Source: Streptosporangiaceae bacterium (lineage in GTDB: Bacteria; Actinomycetota; Actinomycetes; Streptosporangiales; Streptosporangiaceae). From it: a DNA stretch of 35,866 nt. The stretch is from the NCBI GenBank assembly GCA_030041275.1, contig JASHOE010000241.1:1-35866 (forward strand). The letters run 5' to 3'. How positions within the stretch are numbered: the first letter of the stretch is position 1; each line of letters opens with the position of its first letter. The notes below the pieces were generated by a model. It was not told the origin of the DNA, did not search any database, and saw only the letters and a list, made by a program, of their open reading frames with translations. Position numbers and translations under genes: made by a program. Shown here in pieces: positions 7,352 through 13,830 of the stretch.

Positions 7352-8515
7352 ATGCAGCGGAGTACTGACCGGATTCTCGCCACGCACACGGGCAAGCTCT
7401 TCATGCCCGATGCCGGAAACGCGGCGATGGGTCCGCCGGCCACGCCGCCCGAGCGAGTCGAATACGAGATCAACGAGCTCGTGAAGAAGCAGGTCGAGAT
7501 CGGGATGGACGTGATCTCGAACGGTGAGCCCGCGGGCATCGGGCCGGGCACCATGTTCCAGATGGTCGAGGGCTTCGAGACGATCACCCCGAACATCCCG
7601 ACGGACGAACCACCAGTAAGCCTCGAGCGGGTGCGCTGGCTCGGCCGGGACTTCTTCAAGTACGACGACTTCTACGCAGACATGTTCGCCACCATGATGG
7701 GCGCCACGGACAACCCGGTGATGTCGATGCGGACGGTAGTCGGCGGACCGCTCAGGCTGAAGTCGATCGAGCCGTTCGAACAGGACATCCAGCTGTTCAA
7801 GAAAGCGCTCGCGGCGCACGCGCCCGACAAGGAGGCTTTCTACTGCGTTATCGCCCCGGAGTGGCTCGAGGAGTTCGTCTGGAACGAGTACTACAAGAGT
7901 GACGACGAGTTCGTCGTCGCGCTGACCGAGGTCATGGCGCCGATCTTTAAGACCGTCACGGACAACGGCCTGATTCTCCAGATCGATGACCCGGCCATCA
8001 GCCATGACTGGGAAGAGGCGCGTCGCCCGCCGATGTCGGACGTGGAGTATGAGCGGTTCATCATGCTGCGCCTCGAGGCGCTCAACGCTGCGCTCGAGGG
8101 CATTCCGGAGGATATGATCCGGTTCCACGTCTGCTGGGGCAGCTGGCCCGGCATGCACACCAACGAAGAGCCGCTCCGCAAGTTCGCACCCCTAATGCTG
8201 AAAGTCAAGGCCCAGGCGTTCTCGCTCGAGTCAGCGAAGTCGACCCACCGTCTTGAATGGCGGATCTGGCGCGATGAGTTCAAGTGGCCGGAGGACAAGA
8301 TCATCATTCCGGGCGTGGTCGATCACACAACCCCGGTGGTCGAGCCCCCCGAGCTGGTCGCGGACACGATCGTCAACTTCGCGAGCGTCTGCGGCCGGGA
8401 AAACGTGATTGCGGGCACGGATTGCGGAATGCGCTGGCACGCGCAGGCCGCGTGGACGAAATACGAGAACATCGTCAAGGGTGCCGAGCTCGCGAGCCGC
8501 CAACTCTGGAAGTAG
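7352..8515 (+). CDS. Cobalamin-independent methionine synthase II-like zinc protein (MetE-C / epoxyalkane:CoM transferase type)
   Basis: The 387-residue protein has the single-barrel architecture of the MetE C-terminal domain, used by homocysteine methyltransferases and epoxyalkane:coenzyme M transferases to activate a thiol on zinc. Likely zinc ligands are His259 and Cys261 in FHVCWG, Glu293 in FSLESA, and Cys358 in GTDCGM, in the order known for the family. The N-terminal lobe reads DRILATHTGKLFMPD and the early core is IGMDVISNGEP. There is no MetE N-terminal half, so it is not a full MetE. I choose ATG at 7352 because GAGG (7342-7345) then sits 6 nt upstream. The in-frame ATG at 7346 would leave no spacing. 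The gene stands alone, with no methionine or coenzyme M genes nearby, so the thiol and alkyl substrates are unknown. Confidence 0.85.
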   Translation: MQRSTDRILATHTGKLFMPDAGNAAMGPPATPPERVEYEINELVKKQVEIGMDVISNGEPAGIGPGTMFQMVEGFETITPNIPTDEPPVSLERVRWLGRDFFKYDDFYADMFATMMGATDNPVMSMRTVVGGPLRLKSIEPFEQDIQLFKKALAAHAPDKEAFYCVIAPEWLEEFVWNEYYKSDDEFVVALTEVMAPIFKTVTDNGLILQIDDPAISHDWEEARRPPMSDVEYERFIMLRLEALNAALEGIPEDMIRFHVCWGSWPGMHTNEEPLRKFAPLMLKVKAQAFSLESAKSTHRLEWRIWRDEFKWPEDKIIIPGVVDHTTPVVEPPELVADTIVNFASVCGRENVIAGTDCGMRWHAQAAWTKYENIVKGAELASRQLWK

Positions 8516-8572
8516 GCCGCTGGAGGCGCGCTGATTCTGCCAGTGAGTGGTGCCGGCTCTGGTGGCGCTAGG

Positions 8573-8773
8573 TCACGCCTTCGCCCACGTCGCCTGCTGC
8601 TCACGGACTCGGCCTATGCCGACGCCTTCGTGGCTTCCCGCTCCCGCCGCGGGGAGTCCGGCCTTCGGGTCAGCCGCAGGCATGGCCAGCCGGAACTTGA
8701 GCCTCTCGCGCGTTTCCGCAGAGAGTACGCCGGGGATGGCTGCCAGGTAATTCTCGACGTCGCTAGGGGGCAC
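8573..8773 (-). CDS. Possible small protein, uncertain
   Basis: This 66-codon frame begins GTG at 8773 and encodes a plausible helical start (PSDVENYLAAIPGVLSAETR) followed by an Ala/Gly-rich tail. Third codon positions are mostly G/C. No ribosome-binding site precedes the GTG, and the start lies 2 bp from the divergent start of the better-supported 38-residue frame. I do not recognise the sequence. It fills an otherwise empty 260-bp stretch, and without homologues it should be treated as tentative. Confidence 0.28.
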   Translation of the reverse strand: MPPSDVENYLAAIPGVLSAETRERLKFRLAMPAADPKAGLPAAGAGSHEGVGIGRVREQQATWAKA

Positions 8774-8775
8774 TC

Positions 8776-8892
8776 ATGGGGAAGGAAGCGCGCATCGGAC
8801 TGCTGCTCGGCGGCACCTGCTGCCTGCTGGCCGTCATGGTCGACTGGATTGTCGAGGAGCTCGGGTCGCCCAACCACGTGCACGCGCACTGA
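8776..8892 (+). CDS. Small single-span membrane protein, 38 aa
   Basis: ATG at 8776 is preceded by AGGGGG at 5-nt spacing and opens a 38-codon frame ending TGA at 8890-8892. The product begins MGKEARIG, has a hydrophobic stretch with two adjacent cysteines (LLLGGTCCLLAVMVDWIV), and ends in the His-rich tail SPNHVHAH. It looks like a small membrane protein with a short cytoplasmic N-terminus and a possible metal-binding tail. It is followed directly by a strong GC hairpin, which supports its being a real short transcript. I recognise no family, and confidence rests on the ribosome-binding site, the membrane segment and the terminator. Confidence 0.55.
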   Translation: MGKEARIGLLLGGTCCLLAVMVDWIVEELGSPNHVHAH

Positions 8893-8910
8893 GCTGACAG
8901 TCGCCGAAGA

Positions 8911-8945
8911 CCCCGGGCCGGGCGCCGATGCCGCCCGGTCCGGGG
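8911..8945. terminator. GC-rich hairpin between convergent small genes
   Basis: CCCCGGGCCGGGCG at 8911-8924 pairs with CGCCCGGTCCGGGG at 8932-8945, with 13 of 14 pairs and a 7-nt loop. It lies 18 nt after the stop of the 38-aa gene and 30 nt after the stop of the convergent EF-Tu-domain-like gene, so it can terminate both. Confidence 0.7.
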
Positions 8946-8975
8946 CCGCCGGCGCCAGCCCGTTGGCCGCGACCG

Positions 8976-9332
8976 TCAGCCTTGCCTGCGGGTGAGTTTC
9001 CGGGCGAAACCGCGCTCTGGAGCCTTGATCCGGCCGGGCTTGGGCAGGAACTGGACGGTTTTGCCGCGCAGCAGGTCTGGGGTAGAGCAACTCCGCAGCA
9101 GAACGCCGATCTGCCCGCCCGGTTCCGCGTACTTCAGCGGGCCAGAGCCGACCATCTCGATCCCGGTGACGGGCCAGTGGTCGCCCTCGCACACCAGGTC
9201 GTCGCCCACCGTCAGCACACCCCGCCCCTGCAACAGGCCCGTCAGCACGAGGCCACGGCCGGCTAAGGAAAAGAACCCGTCTGGGCTCATCCACAGCTGC
9301 GGGCCGATCGGCTCCGTCGGCGGCTCGGTCAT
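8976..9332 (-). CDS. Stand-alone EF-Tu domain II-like beta-barrel protein
   Basis: The 118-residue protein resembles domain II of translational GTPases without any GTPase domain. The pattern GRGLVLTGLLQGRGVLTVGD corresponds to the EF-Tu GRGTVVTGRVERG...VGDEV strand pair. WPVTGIEMVGSGPLKYAEPG matches the TGIEMF...EAEAGD segment, and QIGVLLRS with DLLRGKTVQFLPKPGRI matches VGLLLRG...RGQVLAKPG. The C-terminus is basic (APERGFARKLTRRQG). No P-loop is present, so it cannot be a GTPase itself. Possible roles are RNA or ribosome binding, or a generic small barrel. The ATG at 9332 has AAGGGG about 7 nt upstream. It is monocistronic, convergent with the 38-aa gene, and divergent from larA across 308 bp. 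Confidence 0.72.
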   Translation of the reverse strand: MTEPPTEPIGPQLWMSPDGFFSLAGRGLVLTGLLQGRGVLTVGDDLVCEGDHWPVTGIEMVGSGPLKYAEPGGQIGVLLRSCSTPDLLRGKTVQFLPKPGRIKAPERGFARKLTRRQG

Positions 9333-9640
9333 GGCGCAACCCCTTCCGTGGCATTGTTCACCGCCAGACTAGGACCAGCGGCTCATTTGGTTGGGAGCGG
9401 CGCGTAGCGGCGGCGGGTCAGCGACCCAGCCCGCGCCGCATGAATCTCCGCGCAGCGACCCAGCGGGCGCCGACCGGAGCGTCTCGACCAAGGCCCTTCC
9501 TGGTGCACGCATCCGACCAGGCCGCGCCCGCCGCAACCCTGTCGAGACTCGCCGCTCCGCTGACTGGACGCCGGCTACCTAACGCAGGGCGCGGGCTGTG
9601 CCAGTGACGACACCACCCGGCATCGGGTTTGATAAGGGCC
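9333..9640. other. 308-bp intergenic region before larA
   Basis: No convincing gene is seen. It holds an imperfect branched hairpin (GCGGCGCG at 9397-9404 with CGCGCCGC at 9432-9439, enclosing GGGT/ACCC), an overlapping direct repeat, and near its end TTTGAT (9628-9633), 7 nt before the larA ATG, as a possible -10 element. Confidence 0.5.
9419..9464 (+). repeat. 12-bp direct repeat upstream of larA
   Basis: CAGCGACCCAGC occurs exactly at 9419-9430 and 9453-9464, 34 bp apart. It could be a pair of regulator half-sites or simple GC-rich sequence. No function is evident. Confidence 0.35.
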
Positions 9641-10915
9641 ATGCGCGTCAGCCTCGCCTACGGCGACACCGGCCTGGAGATCGAGGTACCCGACCGCGCG
9701 GAGGTGATCTATCCGCGCGCCGCAGCGCCAGTACCGAATGCCGCCGTGGCGCTGACGGCGGCGTTGCGGGACCCGGTGAGCGGGCCGCCGCTGGCGGAGC
9801 GGGTCAGGCCGGGGCAGACCGTGGCGATCTCGGTCTGCGACGGTACGAGAGCGCAGCCGAGCAGCCTGATGCTTCCGGCCGTGCTGGCCGAGCTCGACGG
9901 CATCATCAACTTCGACGACGTCGTCGTGCTGGTGGCTACCGGGACGCACCGGGCGAATACCGAGCCAGAGCTGCGGGCCATGCTCGGCGACGTCGTCGTC
10001 GATTCGGTCCGGGTGGTGAACCACGATTCCCGGAATGCATCCCGGCTTACCTGGATGGGCACGTTCGGCGCTGACGTTCCGGTGTGGCTGAACACCGAGT
10101 GGGTCGCGGCCGACGTGAAGATCACTACAGGATTCGTGGAGCCGCATTTCTTCGCCGGCTTTTCCGGCGGCCCGAAGATGGTGGCGCCCGGCCTCGCCGG
10201 CCTGGATACCGTGCTGGTCCTGCACGACGCGGCGAGGATCGGGCACCCGCGTGCAACCTGGGGGATCACTGAAGGCAACCCGGTGCATGATGATGTCCGG
10301 GCGATCGCGGCCGGCACCGGCGTCACCTTTGCTCTTGACGTCGTGCTCAACCAGGAGAAGCAGATAGTGGCGGCGTTCGGCGGCGACATCCTGCCGATGC
10401 ACGCCCGGGCGGCGAAGCTCGCGAAGCGGCTGGCTATGCGCGAGCTGGCCGCGCCGTGCGACATTGTGGTCACGACATGCTCAGGATTCCCGCTCGATCA
10501 GAACCTGTACCAGTCGGTCAAAGGCATGTCAGCGGCGAGCCGCGTGGTGCGCGATGGCGGGATGATCATCTGCGCAGCAGAGTGCCGCGACGGCTATCCC
10601 GATCACGGCTCCTATCGTGAGGTGCTGCGCTCCGCTGAGTCCCCGCAGGCACTACTGGCGGAGATCACCGGCCGCTCCGTTACCGTTCCCGACCAGTGGC
10701 AGGTACAGATCCAGGCGCAGATTCAGGTGCGCAGCACGGTCGTGATGCATACCTCCTACCTGTCGGATGCCGACCTGGCCGATGCCCACCTCCAGCAGAC
10801 CGCGGACATCAGCGACACCGTCGCTGCGCGGTTGCGCCAGCTGGGGCCGGCCGCACGGATCTGCGTGCTGCCGGAGGGCCCCCAGACGATCCCCTACCTG
10901 GCGGCCGCGACATAA
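9641..10915 (+). CDS. larA: Nickel-dependent 2-hydroxyacid racemase/epimerase, LarA family
   Basis: The 424-residue protein is a LarA homologue, the enzyme that uses the nickel-pincer nucleotide (NPN) cofactor to racemise lactate by hydride transfer. Key residues align with Lactiplantibacillus LarA at a constant offset of 5: Arg70 (R75), His103 in TGTHRAN (H108), His169 and Lys179 in EPHFFAGFSGGPKMVAPG (H174, K184, the NPN attachment site) and His195 in VLVLHDAA (H200, nickel ligand). Gln291 and Lys294 in QSVKGM fit Q295/K298. The family also includes malate and sugar-acid racemases/epimerases, so lactate is not assured. ATG at 9641 fits the family N-terminus. AAGGG is only 2 nt upstream, so the gene may be leaderless. 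It is convergent with larE, whose stop is 8 nt away. Confidence 0.93.
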   Translation: MRVSLAYGDTGLEIEVPDRAEVIYPRAAAPVPNAAVALTAALRDPVSGPPLAERVRPGQTVAISVCDGTRAQPSSLMLPAVLAELDGIINFDDVVVLVATGTHRANTEPELRAMLGDVVVDSVRVVNHDSRNASRLTWMGTFGADVPVWLNTEWVAADVKITTGFVEPHFFAGFSGGPKMVAPGLAGLDTVLVLHDAARIGHPRATWGITEGNPVHDDVRAIAAGTGVTFALDVVLNQEKQIVAAFGGDILPMHARAAKLAKRLAMRELAAPCDIVVTTCSGFPLDQNLYQSVKGMSAASRVVRDGGMIICAAECRDGYPDHGSYREVLRSAESPQALLAEITGRSVTVPDQWQVQIQAQIQVRSTVVMHTSYLSDADLADAHLQQTADISDTVAARLRQLGPAARICVLPEGPQTIPYLAAAT

Positions 10916-10923
10916 CCAGCGGG

Positions 10924-11796
10924 TCAGCGGAATCTCAGCTCGGCGGGCAGCGCCGAATTCAGCGACCCCGATGCAAATACCGCGAGGTGAACGGGTGCGT
11001 CGGCGAAGCCCGCGGTGACGGCAGCTCGGCTGACCGCGTCGCTTGCGGCTGGTAGGTCGTCGAGGGCTTCTGCGGTCTCGGCGTCGACTTCAACGCGCAC
11101 CCCGCTGCCCAGATCACGCACCCGCAGGTCGCGGCTGGCAATCCCGAACCGGGCGAGCACCTGGCGTACCGCGTGCTCAGCGGCGTCGATCCTGGCCAGC
11201 CGGGCAGGGGTGATGGGGATTCCGTAAGCGACGCGGCTCGACAGGCACGGGCTGGCCGGCTGGTCCGCGGTGGGCAGCTGCCAGCGGCGGCTCAATTCGC
11301 GCACGGCCTGCTTACCCATTCCGGTGTCAGCGAGCGGCGTGCCCGCGCCGCGCTCCGCGGCTGCCCTGATACCCGGTCGCCAACCGGCTGCGACGTCGTC
11401 CGCGTTTGTGCCGGTGACGAGCATGTTCCCGGCGCCGAGATAACCGTGCGCCGCGACGGTGTCGATCAGCGTGGCCTTGCAGAAGTAACACCGGTCTGGC
11501 CCGTTCGCCGCGTATCCGGGATTGTCGATTTCCTTGGTTTCGACTTCTGAGTGGCGGACGCCGAGCATGTCCGCGACTCTTCGCGCGACGTCCAGCATTC
11601 CGCCGGGCAGGGCATCAGAAACCGCCGTCACCGCGTGGACCCGAGGCGGTCCGAGGGCGCGCGCCGCAGCAGCGAGGACAAGGGAAGAATCGACGCCGCC
11701 CGAGAACGCGACGGTCACCTCGCTGGTGCGGCCGAACCAGTCCAGCAGGGCCGCGGCATCGGCGGGCGGTGCTTGCGCGCAGCGGGGAACCGGCAT
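10924..11796 (-). CDS. larE: NPN cofactor biosynthesis sulfur transferase LarE
   Basis: LarE adenylates the carboxylates of the pyridinium dicarboxylate mononucleotide made by LarB and replaces them with thiocarboxylates. The 290-residue protein has the PP-loop SGGVDSS (32-38) for ATP, then HAVTAVSDALP and VTGTNADD. It carries three cysteines, Cys103 and Cys106 in RCYFCK and Cys184 in ASPCLSSR. This pattern suggests the iron-sulfur-dependent LarE type rather than the single sacrificial-cysteine type, an inference from family knowledge. I choose ATG 11796 because an upstream CATGAT (6 nt before it) could be a leaderless -10 element. ATG 11823 is an alternative that would overlap larB. It is divergent from larB with a 25-bp gap and convergent with larA. 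Confidence 0.92.
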   Translation of the reverse strand: MPVPRCAQAPPADAAALLDWFGRTSEVTVAFSGGVDSSLVLAAAARALGPPRVHAVTAVSDALPGGMLDVARRVADMLGVRHSEVETKEIDNPGYAANGPDRCYFCKATLIDTVAAHGYLGAGNMLVTGTNADDVAAGWRPGIRAAAERGAGTPLADTGMGKQAVRELSRRWQLPTADQPASPCLSSRVAYGIPITPARLARIDAAEHAVRQVLARFGIASRDLRVRDLGSGVRVEVDAETAEALDDLPAASDAVSRAAVTAGFADAPVHLAVFASGSLNSALPAELRFR

Positions 11797-11802
11797 TGAG
11801 GC

Positions 11803-11815
11803 ATCATGACACGAT
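11803..11815. promoter_or_regulatory. Back-to-back -10 elements for leaderless larE and larB
   Basis: In the 25-bp gap between the divergent ATGs, the plus strand has CACGAT (11810-11815) 6 nt before the larB ATG, and the minus strand has CATGAT (plus-strand 11803-11808) 6 nt before the larE ATG. Neither gene has a well-spaced ribosome-binding site. The -35 regions would lie inside the opposite genes. Confidence 0.4.
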
Positions 11816-11821
11816 GAGGGC

Positions 11822-12505
11822 ATGAGCAGCCTGCCACCCCGTGACATCGGTTTCGCCCGGCTGGACACCGACCGGCTGGCGCGGACCGGAGACCCGGAAG
11901 TGGTGCTCGCCTCGCACAAGACCCCACAGCAGACGGTCGCCTCGTTGCGGGAACTCGCGGCCGCCCACCAGGGCCGGGCAGTGCTTGCGACCCGCTGCGA
12001 CGAGCCGACGCGGGCGGCCTGCCGCGGCGAGTTCCCGGCCGCCAGGATCGACGACGAGGGCCAGACGGTCGTGGTCGGTCCCGTGCCCGCGCCGAGGGGG
12101 ACGGTGGCCGTGGTGACCGCCGGCACGTCGGACCTGCCGGTGGCTCATGAGGCGATGGTGACAGCGGAGGTGTTCGGCACTAACCCGACGCTGATCCCGG
12201 ACGTGGGGGTGGCCGGGCTGCACCGCCTGCTGGCCGAGGTGGACAGGCTGGCCGTCGTGGATGCCATCGTCGCCATCGCTGGCTCGGACGGGGCCATGCC
12301 CGGCGTGCTGGCCGGGCTGGTCGGGACCCCGGTGATCGCGGTGCCGACGAGCGTGGGCTACGGCACCTCGCTGGGTGGGCTCGCGGCGCTGCTGACCATG
12401 CTGAACGCATGCGCGCCAGGGCTAACGGTCGTCAACATCGACAATGGCTTCGGCGCCGCGGTGGCTGCGGCCCGGATCGCTCGCCGCGTCGGTCAGACCC
12501 AGTGA
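11822..12505 (+). CDS. larB: NPN cofactor biosynthesis carboxylase/hydrolase LarB
   Basis: LarB carboxylates the pyridinium ring of nicotinic acid adenine dinucleotide and releases AMP, the first step of nickel-pincer cofactor synthesis. The 227-residue product starts with the family segment DIGFARLDTDRLARTGDPEV, then ASHKTPQQT. Its C-terminal half is PurE-like: VAVVTAGTSDLPVAHEA, AIVAIAGSDGAMPGVLAGLV, VIAVPTSVGYGTSLGGLAAL and NIDNGFGAA. Length and order are those of full LarB proteins. The ATG at 11822 matches the family start. AGGG lies 1-2 nt before it, too near to be an ordinary Shine-Dalgarno. The stop codon overlaps a GTG (GTGA at 12502-12505) that begins the open frame leading into larC, suggesting coupled translation. 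Confidence 0.94.
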   Translation: MSSLPPRDIGFARLDTDRLARTGDPEVVLASHKTPQQTVASLRELAAAHQGRAVLATRCDEPTRAACRGEFPAARIDDEGQTVVVGPVPAPRGTVAVVTAGTSDLPVAHEAMVTAEVFGTNPTLIPDVGVAGLHRLLAEVDRLAVVDAIVAIAGSDGAMPGVLAGLVGTPVIAVPTSVGYGTSLGGLAALLTMLNACAPGLTVVNIDNGFGAAVAAARIARRVGQTQ

Positions 12506-12509
12506 GCGC

Positions 12510-12605
12510 GGCGGGGGAGTCTAGCCCTATGGGCGGCGGCCCGGCGGGGGAGTCCAGCCCGGTAGACCCGGCGGGGGAGTCCAGCCCTGTGGGCGCGGCG
12601 GGGAG
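12510..12605 (+). repeat. In-frame 18-bp repeats at the larB-larC junction
   Basis: GGCGGGGGAGTCCAGCCC occurs at 12543-12560 and 12570-12587, with a one-mismatch copy at 12510-12527 and a truncated copy GGCGGGGAG at 12597-12605. Spacings are 33, 27 and 27 nt, all multiples of three. If translated from the GTG at 12502 they give repeated AGESSP peptides. Each copy contains a Shine-Dalgarno-like GGGGGAG. Confidence 0.75.
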
Positions 12606-12609
12606 CGCA

Positions 12610-13824
12610 GTGAGCCCGGTCGCCTGGATCGACGCCAGCGCCGGCGCGGCCGGCGACATGCTGCTGGCGGCGCTCATCGATGCCGGCGCCGACGAGGCGG
12701 CGGTTAGCTCGGCTATCGCCCGGCTCGCTGCCGCGACCGGCGAGCAGCTCGCCCTGCAGGTGACGAGCGTTCGCCGCCACGGGCTGCGCGCCACCAGGGT
12801 GGTGGTCGCGGCCGCATCCAGCCAGAAGCACCGCGGCCTCACCGAGGTGCTCGCCCTGGTGAGTGCTGCCGGCCTGCCCGTCGCCGCTGACGCGTTTGCG
12901 ACAAGGGTGTTCGGCCGCCTGGCTGACGCCGAGGCGCAGGTACACGGCATCCGGGCTGAGCGAGTCGCCTTCCACGAAGTCGGCGCCCTCGACTCGCTCG
13001 CCGACGTCATCGGCTGCGCCGTGGCGCTCGACTCCCTCGGCTTGCTCGCGGCTGACGCCGCGGTCACGGTGAGCAGCGTCGGTCTCGGCAGCGGATCGGT
13101 GGCCACCGCGCACGGACCGCTACCCGTGCCGGTGCCGGCGGTCGTCAGGCTGCTTTCTGACGCCGGGGCGCCGGTGAGCGCGGGGCCAGCGCCGAGCGAG
13201 GGGGAGTTGTGCACCCCCACCGGCGCGGCACTACTCGCCGAGCTGGCCGCCGAATGGGGACCGATGCCGGCCATGACTGTTCGATCCGCAGGCAGTGGCG
13301 CTGGCAGCCGCGATCCCGCCAGCCACGCCAACATCGTCCGGGCGCTCGTAGGGGCGCCCGCGCGCCGGGCGCCTGCCTGGGGCTCCTCCGCTCTGCGACT
13401 GGTGGAGTCGACGATCGATGACCTGGATCCGCGCCTGTGGCCGGACGCGCTCGAGGCGCTGCAGACCGCGGGCGCCATCGACTGCTGGCTTGCCCCCGTG
13501 CTCATGCGCACCGGACGGCCAGGGCAGGTGGTCACCGCTCTCACCCCGGCGGACACGATCGACTCGGTGGTGCGCACCCTGCTCCGGGTGACAACGACTC
13601 TCGGTGTGCGCGTCACTGACGTCCGTCGGCTCGCGCTCCCCCGTGACCAGGTCGAAGTTCAGGTCGGCGGCCAGCCGGTGCGGGTCAAGCGCGGCTGGCT
13701 CGACGGCGCGGTGGTGACGGTGCAGCCAGAGTTCGCCGACGCCCGCGCCGCGGCAGAGCTGCTCAGCATCCCGATCGCCGACGTGCTTGACGCCGCCAGA
13801 GCAGCGGCCAAGGGGCTCCCGTGA
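12610..13824 (+). CDS. larC: NPN nickel insertase (cyclometallase) LarC
   Basis: LarC inserts nickel into the pincer nucleotide in a CTP-dependent step, finishing the LarA cofactor. From GTG 12610 it has 404 residues and opens with the family N-terminus VAWIDASAGAAGDMLLAALIDAG. It continues with FHEVGALDSLADVIGCAVAL, VSSVGLGSGSVATAHGPLPVPVPA and the CTPTGAALLAEL segment. The C-terminal half has VESTIDDLDPRLWPDALEAL and IDCWLAPVLMRTGRPG. It is thus the fused form, not split into LarC1/LarC2 as in Lactiplantibacillus. GGGGAG lies 4 nt before GTG 12610. The alternative GTG at 12502 overlaps the larB stop and would add 36 repeat-rich residues. It is convergent with the permease gene, whose stop is 6 nt away. 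Confidence 0.9.
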   Translation: MSPVAWIDASAGAAGDMLLAALIDAGADEAAVSSAIARLAAATGEQLALQVTSVRRHGLRATRVVVAAASSQKHRGLTEVLALVSAAGLPVAADAFATRVFGRLADAEAQVHGIRAERVAFHEVGALDSLADVIGCAVALDSLGLLAADAAVTVSSVGLGSGSVATAHGPLPVPVPAVVRLLSDAGAPVSAGPAPSEGELCTPTGAALLAELAAEWGPMPAMTVRSAGSGAGSRDPASHANIVRALVGAPARRAPAWGSSALRLVESTIDDLDPRLWPDALEALQTAGAIDCWLAPVLMRTGRPGQVVTALTPADTIDSVVRTLLRVTTTLGVRVTDVRRLALPRDQVEVQVGGQPVRVKRGWLDGAVVTVQPEFADARAAAELLSIPIADVLDAARAAAKGLP

Positions 13825-13830
13825 AGAAGC

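Noticed and set aside
6461..8158. Long minus-strand open frame of 565 codons
   Set aside because: Only the part up to 7198 resembles a protein family. The upstream part is antisense to the well-supported MetE-like gene and is rich in Arg/His/Val shadow sequence.
9391..9582. Small plus-strand frame in the gap before larA
   Set aside because: Composition is Arg/Ser/Gly-rich like noncoding high-GC DNA, with no ribosome-binding site or recognisable domain.
12432..13616. Long minus-strand frame opposite larC
   Set aside because: Ser/Ala/Arg-rich antisense shadow; LarC on the plus strand carries all family motifs.
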